A DNA stretch of 64,000 bases from Ascochyta rabiei (lineage: Eukaryota > Ascomycota > Dothideomycetes > Pleosporales > Didymellaceae). Under the pieces are notes generated by a model that worked only from the letters and a program-made list of their open reading frames with translations, had not been told where the DNA came from and ran no database searches. The stretch covers positions 1,783,501 to 1,847,500 of the forward strand of contig NC_082408.1 of NCBI RefSeq assembly GCF_004011695.2, read 5' to 3'. The translations under genes were made by a program, and so were the position numbers. This document shows, piece by piece, positions 1-11,389 of this stretch (positions are counted from its first letter, which is position 1; each line of letters opens with the position of its first letter).

Positions 1-1710
1 CGGGTTCAGTACACTTGCTAACATTGCAATCTTGTGCTGGACAAGCACTGCAGTGCGGTCCAATCGCGCCCTCAGAGAGTCTGAGAAGTACTGCGCGCGA
101 ATGTCTGATAGAAGTACTGGTAATAGTTCATGCGCTGCCACCTTTAGGCCTGCAAAGCTAGCAGTAGGATCACTGACAGTCTTCGAGCCAAGGAAGGAGT
201 CTGCGTTTGCAGTGCCTTGTGGTTGAGCATTCCCTTTCGACCTGGCCTGTCCTGGAGTGTCTTTGACTACGTTGCTGCTAGCTTCTGATGGTAACAGCTC
301 CTCGCAGCAGGCGCGAATGAGTGGTACAAGGGAGTCGATAGATGACTTGGGCATGTTCACGCCCGATCGCTTCAGTAGGGACGCCATAGCTGAATAGCAG
401 GCCGAGCGTACCCGCGGATTTTCTTTCTCAGATCCAAAGACCCAGACTAGCTGGTCAAGAACCAAAGCGTCAACGGCCAATGTGCTTGCCTGCAATCTGT
501 ACGCCATAGCAAGCAGCAGCTCGATAGCGGCAACATGGATGTCGGGCAGCACCAACCAAAGGTTCTCCCGCTCTTCCTTGCTGACCTGGTTGTTGATTCT
601 TGCAGTGTTTTGAAAAGACTTTGATCCAGATGCAGGAATGGTAAGTGATAGCATTCGAGTGATCAAATCCATGATGACTCCAACTTTGATGGTCACTGAG
701 TTTGCTGTTGGGCTTTCCACGTACTCCTTTACAAGCTGGAGTAAGCCGATGAGCCTCTCGCTGCCTGCGTATATCCCGGACCAAGGTGGCAAAGAAAGGT
801 AATCATCTTCAAGATCCTGGACTTGGCCATCCAAAGCATGGCCGTTGGCGGGTGTCTCTCGCACAGTGGACTGCCAGTCCTCGAGAACGGCGCGAAAGAC
901 CCTGTCAGCAACACGGTGCACGCCTCCGACCGTGGTTCTAAGTGCATTCTCCCACTCTTCACTGGAGGCACCTTTGGGTGCGCAACACGGCAGTTGAATG
1001 AGCAATCTCCGTGCAGCAGTGGAGACGTCGGTTGCGACAGCCGTGGGGGCGTCCTGAGATTGCTCCCTGGAAAGTCCTGTAGAGGGGGTGGGTGCAACGA
1101 GGCGGCACAAAAGAGGTCGGAGCTGCTTCAGGTAGGAGCGGAAGATGGTTGGGTGCCTTGGTAGGAGTTCAGAGAAGCTCTCGAGTACAAGGAGCAGAAG
1201 GTTGGCCGATGCTTTCGAGCTGGCGATCTGCAGACTCGACTGCACAAACGTCGGCAAAGAAGGGGTTGTAATTTCGCGGATCAAGGTCGGGTATTCTCGC
1301 GTAAGCATGAAGATGCGGGTTAATGTGATGATGCACAACTTCTTGGATGTGGGTGGGTCCGGCTTGGTCAATATGCCCAAGAGTCCGCGCACCCAAGGAA
1401 GGCACTTCTGTAACGTTTCCCAGCCGCCAATCTCAATGGTAGCCTTGATCAGAACAATGGCCGACCATCTTCCTTGGATTGTCCGGTCTTGGAGTAAGGT
1501 TGAAAGCAGGGTCCGGTACTTGTGCACTGCGACTGAGGCCTCCGAGGAAGACTTGGCATTGGAAGTCTGGGTCGACGACAAGAGCGCCCTACAACTTGAC
1601 AAGGATGCCGCTATAGCAGGCACATGTTGGGGGAGTTGAGCAGTTGCGGTGGAAGAGATACGGAAGCTGAGGGCCCGGAGAGTGGCCAACTCAGTCGCCA
1701 TTGGTGCCAT
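1..1710 (-). CDS. RIX1: Pre-rRNA-processing protein Rix1 (C-terminus cut by window edge)
   Basis: The protein belongs to the Rix1/IPI complex, which acts in the nucleolus and nucleoplasm on ITS2 processing and late 60S subunit maturation (known for the family; the human counterpart is PELP1). The reading frame is open without introns from the ATG at 1710 to base 1, giving 570 codons, so the C-terminus lies outside the window. The N-terminal half carries the family's recognisable alpha-solenoid sequence, including LQDRTIQGRW, KATIEIGGWE, LCIITLTRIF and REITTPSLP. This ATG is the first in frame; a second one lies three codons later. The gene is divergent from YPP1 with about 300 bp between the two start codons, so the two probably share a promoter region. 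The assignment is strong for the N-terminus; nothing can be said about the missing end. Confidence 0.9.
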   Translation of the reverse strand, partial: MAPMATELATLRALSFRISSTATAQLPQHVPAIAASLSSCRALLSSTQTSNAKSSSEASVAVHKYRTLLSTLLQDRTIQGRWSAIVLIKATIEIGGWETLQKCLPWVRGLLGILTKPDPPTSKKLCIITLTRIFMLTREYPTLIREITTPSLPTFVQSSLQIASSKASANLLLLVLESFSELLPRHPTIFRSYLKQLRPLLCRLVAPTPSTGLSREQSQDAPTAVATDVSTAARRLLIQLPCCAPKGASSEEWENALRTTVGGVHRVADRVFRAVLEDWQSTVRETPANGHALDGQVQDLEDDYLSLPPWSGIYAGSERLIGLLQLVKEYVESPTANSVTIKVGVIMDLITRMLSLTIPASGSKSFQNTARINNQVSKEERENLWLVLPDIHVAAIELLLAMAYRLQASTLAVDALVLDQLVWVFGSEKENPRVRSACYSAMASLLKRSGVNMPKSSIDSLVPLIRACCEELLPSEASSNVVKDTPGQARSKGNAQPQGTANADSFLGSKTVSDPTASFAGLKVAAHELLPVLLSDIRAQYFSDSLRARLDRTAVLVQHKIAMLASVLNP

Positions 1711-2009
1711 GATGTCGTCTACCTTGCTCCTCCGTTTCCAAGCGACTGTGGCAGAGCCGCGTTGCAGTCGTTCAGATAGATGGGTGACAGAAAAAAGTTC
1801 ACGTGTGTGAGGGTTGGGCTGGCCCGTGCATGGCGCTAAGCGAACAGGGGGGTGCCAGCAAATCGTCAACGCGGGCAGAGGGCTGCAGACGCGCAGTGAC
1901 AGGCGTACGGCCATGGCCCTCGTCGTGCTAGATTGTATCTCTTCTCGAACATGATTCTGGGTTGTTTGCGAGCACGTATAGCGCGACAAGCATATCTCTA
2001 ACGCCGAAG

Positions 2010-5000
2010 ATGGTGGTAAGTACCTTGCCATGGGCACAACACATGACCTTCCCGGGAGCTCTCGAGCAGCGTCATGCCCGACATGGCTTCGGCAGCTGAC
2101 CGGTGCGCAGACTGAAAGCGCAAAGGCTGTGGGCTACATCCAGCAATTGGACGAGGCTCGCTGCGCCGGCCGGTGGAAGGATGTGCCCGAGCTGTGCAGG
2201 AAGGTCGAGAAGCATGCACCACACCGCCGATGTCCGCGACCCTACCCACTGCCTACGACCGGCTTCACAAGGGCTAACGGCGCATCCAGGCCTCACGCTC
2301 ACGGCGCGCTCCGAAGCGCAGATAGCCGCGTACACCACCCAGCGACCCTCGACCGCAGCCTCCACGGCCTCCTCCGGCCTTTCCCAGACCGTCCCCACTC
2401 TGCTCAGCGCCATTGAAGGAGAGAGCGATCTTGCACAGGAAGCCTTCCAGGCCACCGTCTGCCTGGGGTGGCTGCATTATGTCCTGGACGAGCCGGGACT
2501 GACGGTGTCGCGCCTTCCTGACAGTCTCGACACGGTAGCAGCCAGAATCGCCGCGCAGGCGGGCTCGCTCACTGGCTGGTCCAAAGTTTGCGTGGTCAAG
2601 GGCACTTTCCTCAAGGGTAGAGAGAAACACACCGCGTACCCGGTCCACGACTGACGCAATGCAGGCTCTGCCCAGGAAACAACGGGTGCCATCACCGAAG
2701 CCGTGAAGACATACACCTCTATCCTGCCATGGCTATCGTCGAACAACTCGGCAACTGGAGAGTCAGCGCAATTCAGGATGTGGACCGAGTCTCTCCTCGG
2801 CCGCCTTTGCCAGCTGTCAGATCAGAGTGACGGCAGCAGCGGTCTCGTGGGGTCTTCTGAGGCTTTGCAGACATTCCGAGCCTGGGCAAAATTCTCGGAA
2901 GGCACAGGGCGGTCCGCTGAGATGGACACTGCAGACTCCGCTCGATCTCGTCGATTAGCTTGGAAATCTTACTACGACACACTTTCGACCATCATCCGCC
3001 ACGATTTGCCGTACGATGCAGGATCGGCGCAAGTCACGTCGGAGAAACCCGCGATACACAGTCAGAATAGCGCACGACTACAACAACGAGCCGAACTGAA
3101 ACGTGTCGAGACAATATATGAGAGCATGCTGATCAAGGAGACGCACTTTCCCAAAGCCAGTGGGAGCAATCGTGAGATCGAAGTGTGGGTAGACTCTGTA
3201 ATCAATAATTGGCGCACACTTTGCGGCCCATCATGGACTGACGCTGATCTGGGGGAAGGAGGGAAAGAGGGCGTAGGGCGCAGTGTGATCGATGTGAGTG
3301 TCATACTGCTGAACGCACACTATCGTTCTGCATACTGACAAGGTACCTCAGATCCTGTATCGAGCCGCGACCAAGACCTTTCACTCTACACAAATCTTGC
3401 GCTACTTGTTCGTCGTCCATGCGTCTTTGGCCGAGTTTGAATTGGCGTTCAAGGCCTACGATTCGTACATCGAGATTGTGACTCGAGGCAAGGACCGAGC
3501 AGAACAGGAAGGCGAGACAGACGACGGCGTCGACGATGATAGTACCGTCCTTCGAACATCAGCAGAAGCAATACGACTGTTGTGCCGATTCGGTTCTCGT
3601 AAAGAGGCCGAGAAGGCCGTCGAGATCGGGCACAATCTCGAGAAATGGCTCAACCACTTCGAAGATACTAAGCCAACCTCTGGCACCAATTCGGTACCGT
3701 CAACAGAGGCGCTGGTCAAGCCTGCTGCGTTAGCTGTCGCCTACTGTGCCATTGGTGTTGGGCAAGCGCACTGGGCACAGTTTACGTATGAAGCTGATAC
3801 ACGGGCTGGGATACAAGCGAACGCTATCCAGCTACTGCGGAAGTCCATCTTGCCAACTCTTGGAGACTCGAACAACGTTGATGCGCTGTATGCATTGGCC
3901 GTCGTGTTAGCCGAGACGCGAGACATTGTTGGAGCGATCAAGGTCGCCAAGCGCGCTCTCTCTACGGCTACGAAGACGCAGGCAGCCTACAGTACTGACG
4001 GCGTTCTTTCAAGTGGATCAGCCACTGAATATGGCCGAGAGCGGAAGCTGATTCCGTTGTGGCACCTACTCGCCCTGCTACTGACATCGCGTTCCGAGTT
4101 TACCGCGGCGGAGAAGGCCTGCGAGGCTGCTTTCGCGCAATTCGGCGATCCAACGATCCTATTTGGAACGGACACTGGAACGTTCCGCAGCGAGCATCTC
4201 AAAGACGCAAGTGGCCACTATGTGAGCACACAAGGCATTGTCGACCGCATGGGTAGTTTTGAGAAGAGCGGCATACTCCAGATCAAGATGACCCAACTAT
4301 CACTCATCGAGATTACTGACGGCGCGCTTGCTGCTGTAGATGGTTGTGACGAGCTTCTGGCGCTCTATGGTAGACTTTTCGGCTCACCAGGTGCTGAAAA
4401 GGTCAAGCTAGAAGTCCCAGCTACAGTAGTATCACCTAAGGGCAGTGCCGGAACGACAAAGGGAAGCATATTCCGCGGGCGTGGCTCCGTTCGTACACAG
4501 AAAGATACCTCGGCGCGCAGTTCCTCACTCCTAAATCCTGGAGGAGGATCAGCGCCTGCCATTCAGGTAACCGATGGCGGTTCTACTTCGCACGCAAACG
4601 GCCACCATCATCATCACCCTCACTTGTTTCATCACCACAAACACGAAGATGGCCCATCAAGTAATGGTCGGAGTTCGAGCAAGCTGAGAGATCGTAGTGC
4701 GAGTCTCGGTGCACAGTCCGTTACGGGGACTGCCCAAGCCCCAGTAGTCCCGCCCATGCCGGAAAATGTACAGAATGGAACGCCATCTAGAAGTAACGTT
4801 CCTCGGCCTCTGTCAGCAGCAAGCTCACCTCGCAAATCAATTGAAAGCAGCGAGACACCACTTCGACCTATTGCACATAACTTACACGCTTCACCCCCAC
4901 AGGGTCATGAGCGCCAGCCTCCTAGACAAGACACTCGGCTTCCAGCTCCGTTCCCAGATATGAACTATATCCCACCAGATCCTCGCTTTTCCAAGCTTCA

Positions 5001-5803
5001 AGATCGGCGGCACAAAGTGTCCTTATTGGTAGACATATGGATATTCACTTCTGGCTTGTACGCTAGGGCCCAAGCATTTGAGGACGCAAGGGAAGCTGTC
5101 GCCGAAGCTCTAAAATTAGTGGAGGCTTTTGAGAACGAGCTGTCACTAGAGTTCTCGTCAGCCAAAGCGCTCGCCGACAAAGGTTGGGGAGGCGGCAAGA
5201 GTATCGAAGAGCTATGGGCTGATGCCTTCACTGCGGTACGTTCATTCCTGACATAATCTCACAGTACATCACTGACGATTCCAGCGCGGTGAACTGCTCG
5301 TAGCTCAGTCTCTCAAACACGAAGCACGTACGGACTTCGAGCGAGCCCTTCTGCACTTCCCAGATCACCCACAGGGTATTGTTGGTCTGTCGAATATTCT
5401 TCTCGACATATACTGCCAAGATATACCCATGGAGCCTACAAGAGCTACAGAGATCACCCCGCTTTCTCCTACACACGCACCTACCGTCCCTCAGACAAGC
5501 ACAACTCCGGAGCCGAAGAAACACCATCTCACGTCTCACATCCCTTCAGCAGAGAACCAACTCTCACCGCCGGAATTGAGTCGTCTAGCAGCACGCGACC
5601 GCGCGTTTGGTCTGCTTTCTACGTTGACGAAACTTGGTGCTGGGTGGGATTACTCTGAAGCGTGGTATGCACTAGCAAGGGCATATGAGGAAAGTGGACA
5701 GGTAGAGAAAGCGAAGGAAGTTCTCTGGTGGTGTGTTGAGCTTGAGGACACACACCCAGTGAGAAACTGGAGGAGTGTTGCTTTGGGTGGGTTCGTGCTG
5801 TGA
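2010..5803 (+). CDS. YPP1: Ypp1/TTC7-like TPR protein (PI4-kinase complex scaffold)
   Basis: Ypp1 bridges Efr3 to the PI4-kinase Stt4 at the plasma membrane and was also described as a cargo-transport or filamentation protein (family knowledge). Proposed exons are 2010-2015, 2111-2231, 2290-2616, 2665-3293, 3352-5235 and 5285-5803, all with GT-AG ends and matching phases, giving 1161 residues. Family-like segments include YIQQLDEARCAGRWKDVPEL near the N-terminus, LWHLLALLLTSR near residue 597, and the closing TPR block WYALARAYEESGQVEKAKE near residue 1115. A low-complexity linker (about residues 700-910) contains a dense histidine patch near residue 778. The first coding exon is only six bases (ATG GTG); without it the conserved N-terminus would have no start codon. 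It is divergent from RIX1. Confidence 0.88.
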
Positions 5804-6400
5804 GTGACGCCTTTGTGAAAGCAAGCAGATGAAGAGTTGTATATAGGTCTGCGGTCACAAAAAGTCACAGTTGTAATCGAACCCTTTTGATAGATTGGAT
5901 ACCACTTTGCTATTAGTACATGCTCCAGAATCTTTTACACCTGTCCGAGTATGCGTAGCTGAAGTGGACAAAAGACCAACACTGCTCGACGTAAACCTGC
6001 CTGTTCCTTTGAATCTCGAGAGAGAAAATTGTTTCCCCTTGATAATAGGAAGCACTCAAGGCAGCTTTGTAAAAATACTGCATGCTTTTATGCTTTCAGA
6101 GGATTCGGTTATTCAAAGCTCTGGCTAAAACGCTGCTATGGTTAACAGAAGGTGGAGATGGGTGGAATGTGGAGCTTCAAGCGGTCCAGGCGGTCCCGGC
6201 GGTCCCGATATTAGATTATGGATCCATGGTGGATATCCAGTTCAGACTCCGAGTACATATAGACTCCGAATAATTCGAATGGAGGTACGAGTTATTACCT
6301 CTGCTCGAAAGCTTCCCAATCGAGCCACTTTTCAAGACACAAACTACCACTGCGCCCTCTCTCTTTTCAACTGGCAGCACCACACAGCCAAGATCCCAAC
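5804..6400. other. Intergenic: YPP1 3' side and glyoxalase promoter
   Basis: No coding sequence is supported here. Open frames are short and lack protein-like composition. A small run of GGTCC(C/A)GGC-type imperfect repeats lies near 6183-6208. The start of the glyoxalase gene follows a pyrimidine-rich leader at about 6355-6400. Confidence 0.5.
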
Positions 6401-7107
6401 ATGAGCCCGACATGCTCCCAAACCCCCATCCCCTGTTCTGATCCTACTATAGGCTACCGTCTAAATCACTTCATGCTGCGCATCAGCGATCCTTCGCGCA
6501 CTCTGCACTTCTACACACATCTCATGGGCATGCGCCTCGTCTTCAGCCGCGACGTCGGGCCTATGACGGTGTACTACCTCGGCTACCCGTCGACAGCCGA
6601 GCACCGTGCTGATCAGGAGGCATACGCGCGGGACACGAGTCCGCATTCTGTGCTCACGAGCACGCTGGGGCTGTTGGAGTTTTGCCATTACCATGTTGAT
6701 TCGGCGCGCGCGGGGGAGGAGAAGGACGGTGTCAAGATTACTACGGGTGTCGATCCGCCGTTCTTGGGATTCAATCATCTGGGATTCACGGTCCCGGATG
6801 TGCCGGCTGCTGTGGAGCGGTTGATGCGGAGCGGGGTGGTGGTCGTCAAGGGGGTGGGGGAAGGCCCGAATGAGAGCGTGCCGATTACGAGGTGGGAAAG
6901 AGAGACAGGAGTTGCGAGTACGATGGAGTTGAGCAAAGGGTTTGAGGCGTTGTTCAAACAGATTGCTTTTGTGAGGGATCCGGTGAGTCGTCATGTCTAT
7001 CTCTGGGAGGTTGCGTGGAGGTGGACAGAGGGAGTGTTGGGGTTGTACGCTAATCTATGTGATAGGACGGATATCTTGTCGAGTTGGTGCCGCAGGTCCT
7101 ACAGTAA
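6401..7107 (+). CDS. GLO1: Glyoxalase I (lactoylglutathione lyase)
   Basis: Glyoxalase I converts the methylglyoxal-glutathione hemithioacetal to S-lactoylglutathione, the first step of methylglyoxal detoxification in the cytosol. Exons are 6401-6982 and 7066-7107, giving 207 residues. The four expected metal ligands of the single-domain enzyme can all be placed: His23 (NHFMLR), Glu93 (LGLLEFCHYH), His126 (GFNHLGF) and Glu200 (DPDGYLVELV). The last catalytic Glu is supplied by a 14-codon terminal exon; reading through the 83-nt intron would lose it, which supports the splice. The length is ordinary for a single-domain fungal enzyme, in contrast to the tandem two-domain yeast Glo1. The gene converges on an orphan gene that ends about 90 bp downstream. 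It depends functionally on glutathione, made by the GSH2 product encoded near 45-46 kb. Confidence 0.93.
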
Positions 7108-7197
7108 ATCATTGAAAAGCATCGCATACTTTCTAGACGTTGATCAGACGAGGGCACGACTAAGGGAGGGAAAAAGCACTATCGTTTCGCGTCTCGG

Positions 7198-8064
7198 TCA
7201 CACACAAACTCCTACACAAGAGAAATAATCGCCACCTCCAAACAGAATGATTTCCACGATTTTGGCGACATCTCTGTTCGAAATCCCGATATCCATGGGT
7301 TGTATCAGTGCCTCTTCATCGATGAGTTCGTCCCGAAGGAGATCGTGAAAGACAGCGAGGAAGTAATCTTGCACGCGGAAGCGCCACCTCACACCACCCA
7401 AGAACGTTCCGTAATCTTCTACCAATTCTTTCGAGGTTTCCTTCGTACCCATCGAGTGGAGTACGGTGAAAGAGCCGTGGTCATTCGAAGAACAATCACC
7501 CACGTATCTCAGTCGAGTAAGCTCGTCCTTTATGGATCTCATGTACACCTCATAAGAGGCAGATACATTAGCATTGTCTTTCAAATATAGTTTGGGACCA
7601 GGTTTGGGTGGAGTGAAGATTATTCGTGTGTCTCTGGTGCCGGCCATTCGTGAATCAACACAATACGAACGGAACAAGACGTTGAGCACGGCGTTCAAAG
7701 ATCCTTTAGATCCGTTGCTTTCGAACTTGCCGCTCTCGCCATTTATGCTCAAGATACCCATAGTATTCACTCTGTCGAAATGTTCCTGGAGAGTCGTTCC
7801 TGGCATCTCATTTTCCGCTTTCTCACACCCTTGGTAACAAGCTGCTTGCATAGGCTGCCACAAATGGTGAACCTCGGAATTGTCCACTTGGTCCCCAGTG
7901 TGAAAAGTACAATTACTCCAAGGATGAAGCAGGCGTTTGAATTGTTCTTCGTATTGAATTGCAATTTTTGATCTTCTCCTCGAGCAACTCTGAGTAGCAG
8001 GCAGGCACGACAATATTGACCTAAACAACGTTGAATTCTTTACCAATCGATCGATTAAGAGCAT
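7198..8064 (-). CDS. Hypothetical protein, 288 aa, no family recognised
   Basis: This is one uninterrupted frame from an ATG at 8064 to a stop at 7198. The composition is protein-like (balanced charged and hydrophobic residues, several WR/YF aromatic clusters such as GGVRWRFRVQDYFLAVFHDLL), which argues against a chance frame. No signal peptide, membrane span or known motif is seen; a hydrophobic stretch, KIVEIILFGG, lies close to the C-terminus. It converges on the glyoxalase gene and sits next to AT-rich sequence and a possible pseudogene, so it may be a lineage-restricted or decaying gene. Function cannot be assigned. Confidence 0.45.
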   Translation of the reverse strand: MLLIDRLVKNSTLFRSILSCLPATQSCSRRRSKIAIQYEEQFKRLLHPWSNCTFHTGDQVDNSEVHHLWQPMQAACYQGCEKAENEMPGTTLQEHFDRVNTMGILSINGESGKFESNGSKGSLNAVLNVLFRSYCVDSRMAGTRDTRIIFTPPKPGPKLYLKDNANVSASYEVYMRSIKDELTRLRYVGDCSSNDHGSFTVLHSMGTKETSKELVEDYGTFLGGVRWRFRVQDYFLAVFHDLLRDELIDEEALIQPMDIGISNRDVAKIVEIILFGGGDYFSCVGVCV

Positions 8065-8201
8065 AGGCTCTCACTATAGGACTGCGAACACACATTTACT
8101 ATCCCCTTACATAAACACACTCCTTATATTACTAGAGTAGCTTACCTACTCTCGTCTTATATAGTCTTAGACTCACACAGGACGTTAAACTAATCAATTA
8201 A

Positions 8202-8679
8202 TTAATCAAGAACCCCACGTGACAGCTTGTGACCACCCATGGAGAGAATCTTTCTGTCACTACCATGGCAGAAGAAGAAAATATTGACTGTGTCAGGAGA
8301 CTTCGCTTCCTGCGCGATCTTCTTGACTTCATCCAGCGCCAGTTCTAGGGCATTTGGATGTTCTTTTGGGGGAATCTGTGTCCACCACGATTCCTTGTTG
8401 CGTCTGAATTTGAGGAGTGAATCTCTAACATTCGGGCCCTTATAGCCCCAGCCGATACGTTTGCGGTTGAGCTTTTCCGCCTGTAGCTGTTAAAAGAAGG
8501 TCTTGTAAGGGAAGAGGTTGATGTATGTTCCGGTCACACCGCTGGTTGCAATGTATACCTTGGACGTGGCCATGAAATCTGCGAATGCCTGTACATTTAC
8601 ATTGACATCGGAACCACCACATAGGAACAGACAGGAAGCTCTCCCTTCTTGATTGTTTTTTTGGAGGCAGAGCAGCCAT
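8202..8679 (-). pseudogene. Possible remnant of a caspase-clan-like protein
   Basis: Reading leftward from an ATG at 8679, the frame MAALPPKKQ... must shift by one base, in or near a run of seven A, to enter a convincing protein segment. That segment includes LFLCGGSDVNVNVQAFADFM and FPYKTFF, then meets an in-frame TAA near 8490. The same frame continues past the stop with RIGWGYKGPNVRDSLLKFRR, ESWWTQIPP and IFFFCHGSDRK, ending at TAA 8202-8204. The hydrophobic strand followed by HG resembles the His-Gly box of clan CD peptidases (inference only). The stop could instead be removed by a 72-nt in-phase intron (GTATAC...TTTTAACAG) and the shift could be a sequencing error in the homopolymer. It may therefore be a broken gene, an unusually spliced gene or an assembly error. 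Confidence 0.4.
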
Positions 8680-9482
8680 GATGCGCGATTAAGAGGTAAG
8701 CTTGAGTGGCGAGAGTGTGATTTGTGTGAATATTGAAGCAAAGCTATGAGGATGCTGGTAGACGAAAACCGAGTGACGGAGCTGCGCTTTCATATAAAAA
8801 TGAGCTCGCGAGGAAAGAAATCCCTAGGAAGTTTCCCGCCAGTCAGAGAGACCTCAGAGCCTTCGATGCTTGGCGACACGGAACAGGACACGCCGTTCAA
8901 TAAATCTGTGTGCGTTGTGAAAAGACCATATCTACTCAATGGGCACCGCGAGTCTTGGTTCGTAGTGTCCAGAACACTTTTTTTGATTGAAGTAGTTTGT
9001 GCGGAACCGAGAATGGTGCTCGTCTCTTCAAAAGATGAGCCTTCGCAACCTCATGACAAGGTCACAGAAGTCACATTATGTCTACAACCAAACATATAGA
9101 CTTCTAAGAGAATTGTTGGACTGTTGATACAACAGCTAAAAAAGGTTTGGAGAGGACCACCATATCAAAAATTACTGTCCTGTTGTCTATAGAATTACAA
9201 GAGGTATTTAGCGCTATCTTACAAGGAGCCCATAAGGTGACATAGTCGTGTGGGGCTACAAAGTGTTCTATAAATATTCCAGACAGTTGCGCATGTACCA
9301 AAGATGTTAAGCGGCGATACTTCAATGGCTGATAGTAGGAGGTCGTGACTGGCTTTATCTAGTACATCAGAGTCTGCGTGAACTGTTTCAAGAGGAAATA
9401 CATGGCACATGCACACTAGCCTCTGTGTTAAGCGCCATGCCACATCCAGATTGTTTACTCTACAGAAAGACTTATGGGCGCT
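8680..9482. other. Intergenic, no supported gene
   Basis: This stretch of about 800 bp between the possible pseudogene and the HET-gene stop contains only short, unconvincing frames on both strands. A 117-codon frame on the plus strand (8746-9099) has no recognisable motif and is not called. Confidence 0.4.
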
Positions 9483-11389
9483 CTATAGTGATTTATCGTC
9501 CTTTTTATTATCTTTCTGCACCTTCGGTAACCGAAACCATGGTTTCTTGGTCGCGGCCGACTGTTGAACAAGCTGAGGGACCAGCTTAACTTGGAACATC
9601 CTCCTACCGATGAACTCAACCTCGCGGTGCACACGAGTGATTTGGAGTCTTTGGGAAGTGCCAATTACAAAGTGAGGCGATGTATCTGATGGCTTCCACG
9701 TAAAATTTCCTACCTTGAAGAGGGCAGCCAATCCTCCAACGTCGTCGGTCTGATTCCGTTGGACATAGCGCACCACATCTTCTGCAGCATCGTAGTCTTG
9801 GGAGCCGGGGGCTGCCTCGAACTCGTGTTCGGATCTGAGGCTTTCTAGTGAATGTATGCAGCACCAAGGCTGTCCGTCGTGGCCCCAAGTAACGAAGAAA
9901 TGCTCAGAGTCAAACATGAATGCTATGATGCCAATAGAGTTGAAGAGAACTGACTGCTGGTGAGCAACCGGCAGACTTGGAAACGCGGGCCCGATTGAAC
10001 AGTACTGTAGGAGCATGGCATAGTCCATGACCACAGGCAGGCTAGCATGCGGCTGAACGGTATCAGTCCTGACACCTTCTATCGTAATCAAGGTTCTAGC
10101 AGGCTGTATGCGAAGGTCGTTGAGATTTGGGACTATGTGTGGTTGATTAGTGTTGATAGAAACACTCTGCATCAAAGGCCATGTGGTTTACCTTTGAAGA
10201 TTATCCCGCCCCCTCCTAAAACGCTCACTATGGACGCATAGTTGGCCGATACTTTCAGGAGCACGGGCGTCGAGGAGCATTTTCTGAAAGGGATAGGATC
10301 TATAGTATAGGTTGTAGAGTTTTCGGTAGTATGATCTGTATCAGGAACTGTGCGTTGTTGTCGTAGGAGAAGAACCGGCCTTGAAAGATAGTCATCTCCA
10401 CATACACAGTCAAGAAGAGCTGCGTGAGTGGGAGAATATTGACTTTGCTTCCATAACCAAGGTCCAGACAGCAGCTTTACAATGGGAACGTGGAGAGTCA
10501 GGCTACCATGCTCGTATTTCAACGTCTTGATTCTGTTGGACGCGTACCATTCGTGCTGTATTTCTTCGCAGAAGCAGCTGAGATCAGGTGCGAGCACAGG
10601 CCCGAATCCATAAACGAACATTTGGTCCAAGCTTGGTGGAGACGGATGGCGAAATGCTAGGATCGACTGGTCTTCTGACCCTCGGATGATGGCCTCCTGC
10701 AGTCTGAGGAAAGCTTTCTTGCCTTCGCCGTACAGAAGAGGCATGTTGACATCAAATATGCCCATTAGACAGTACGCAATGTCTTCTTCTCGTGTCGTAA
10801 TTCGTTTCGACGCCCATCTCATACGCGACGCAATAGAAATTCCGTGTATAACATCTTGGGCCGTCTGTCCCAATCTTGTGAGCAACTGTTTCTGGATACC
10901 TGTGACGGCAGAGATTTCAGATGCAAGCGAACTGCGGCTACCCAAGAACTTCCAATCTTTGTTGTAGAAAGTTACATCGCCTGGAGCAATCAGTTCCTGC
11001 AGTGTCCAACCTCGATTGAACCAGCGGCTACTTGATAATCCACTTGTGCCACGGTCGATGTCGGAAAGGTAAGCGTAGCAGGTACTGGACTGCTGATACC
11101 ACCTGAACATAGAATTGATAGCTTCTGAAAGTTCTGCACTGCTACTCTTGTCGATGCAGCATGTGTCAATCCAGACATATTTATATCCGTCCTGCAAAGC
11201 CCGATTGCAAGTATTCAGCACTTTCGAGCAACCAGACTTTTGACGCCAGCCTTTGCCTGACGCAGACTGCAGATCCTGGAAAAGGACTTCACCGTCTGGC
11301 TCCCAAGTGTGGGATAGTATCGCATACTGAGGCTTTTCGGAGCCTAAGAAACTCTCAAGTTCGTGAGTCGAAGCATTGAGCAGGCGCAT
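9483..11389 (-). CDS. HET-domain protein (heterokaryon-incompatibility type)
   Basis: HET-domain proteins take part in allorecognition and regulated cell death between genetically different fungal individuals. Exons are 11389-10192 and 10132-9483 (59-nt intron with a CTAAT branch), giving 615 residues. The start is the ATG of MRLLNAST, a typical beginning for the family. HET signatures follow in order: YAILSHTW (residues 21-28), DGYKYVWIDTCCIDK, SSRWFNRGWTLQELIAP, then REEDIAYCLMGIFDVNMPLLYGEG, which marks the second conserved block usually found behind the HET domain. The C-terminal 300 residues show no NACHT, WD40 or ankyrin repeats, so this is a HET protein without a STAND receptor module. 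Which partner or allele it recognises cannot be inferred. Such genes are often numerous and polymorphic in Dothideomycetes and Sordariomycetes. Confidence 0.88.
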
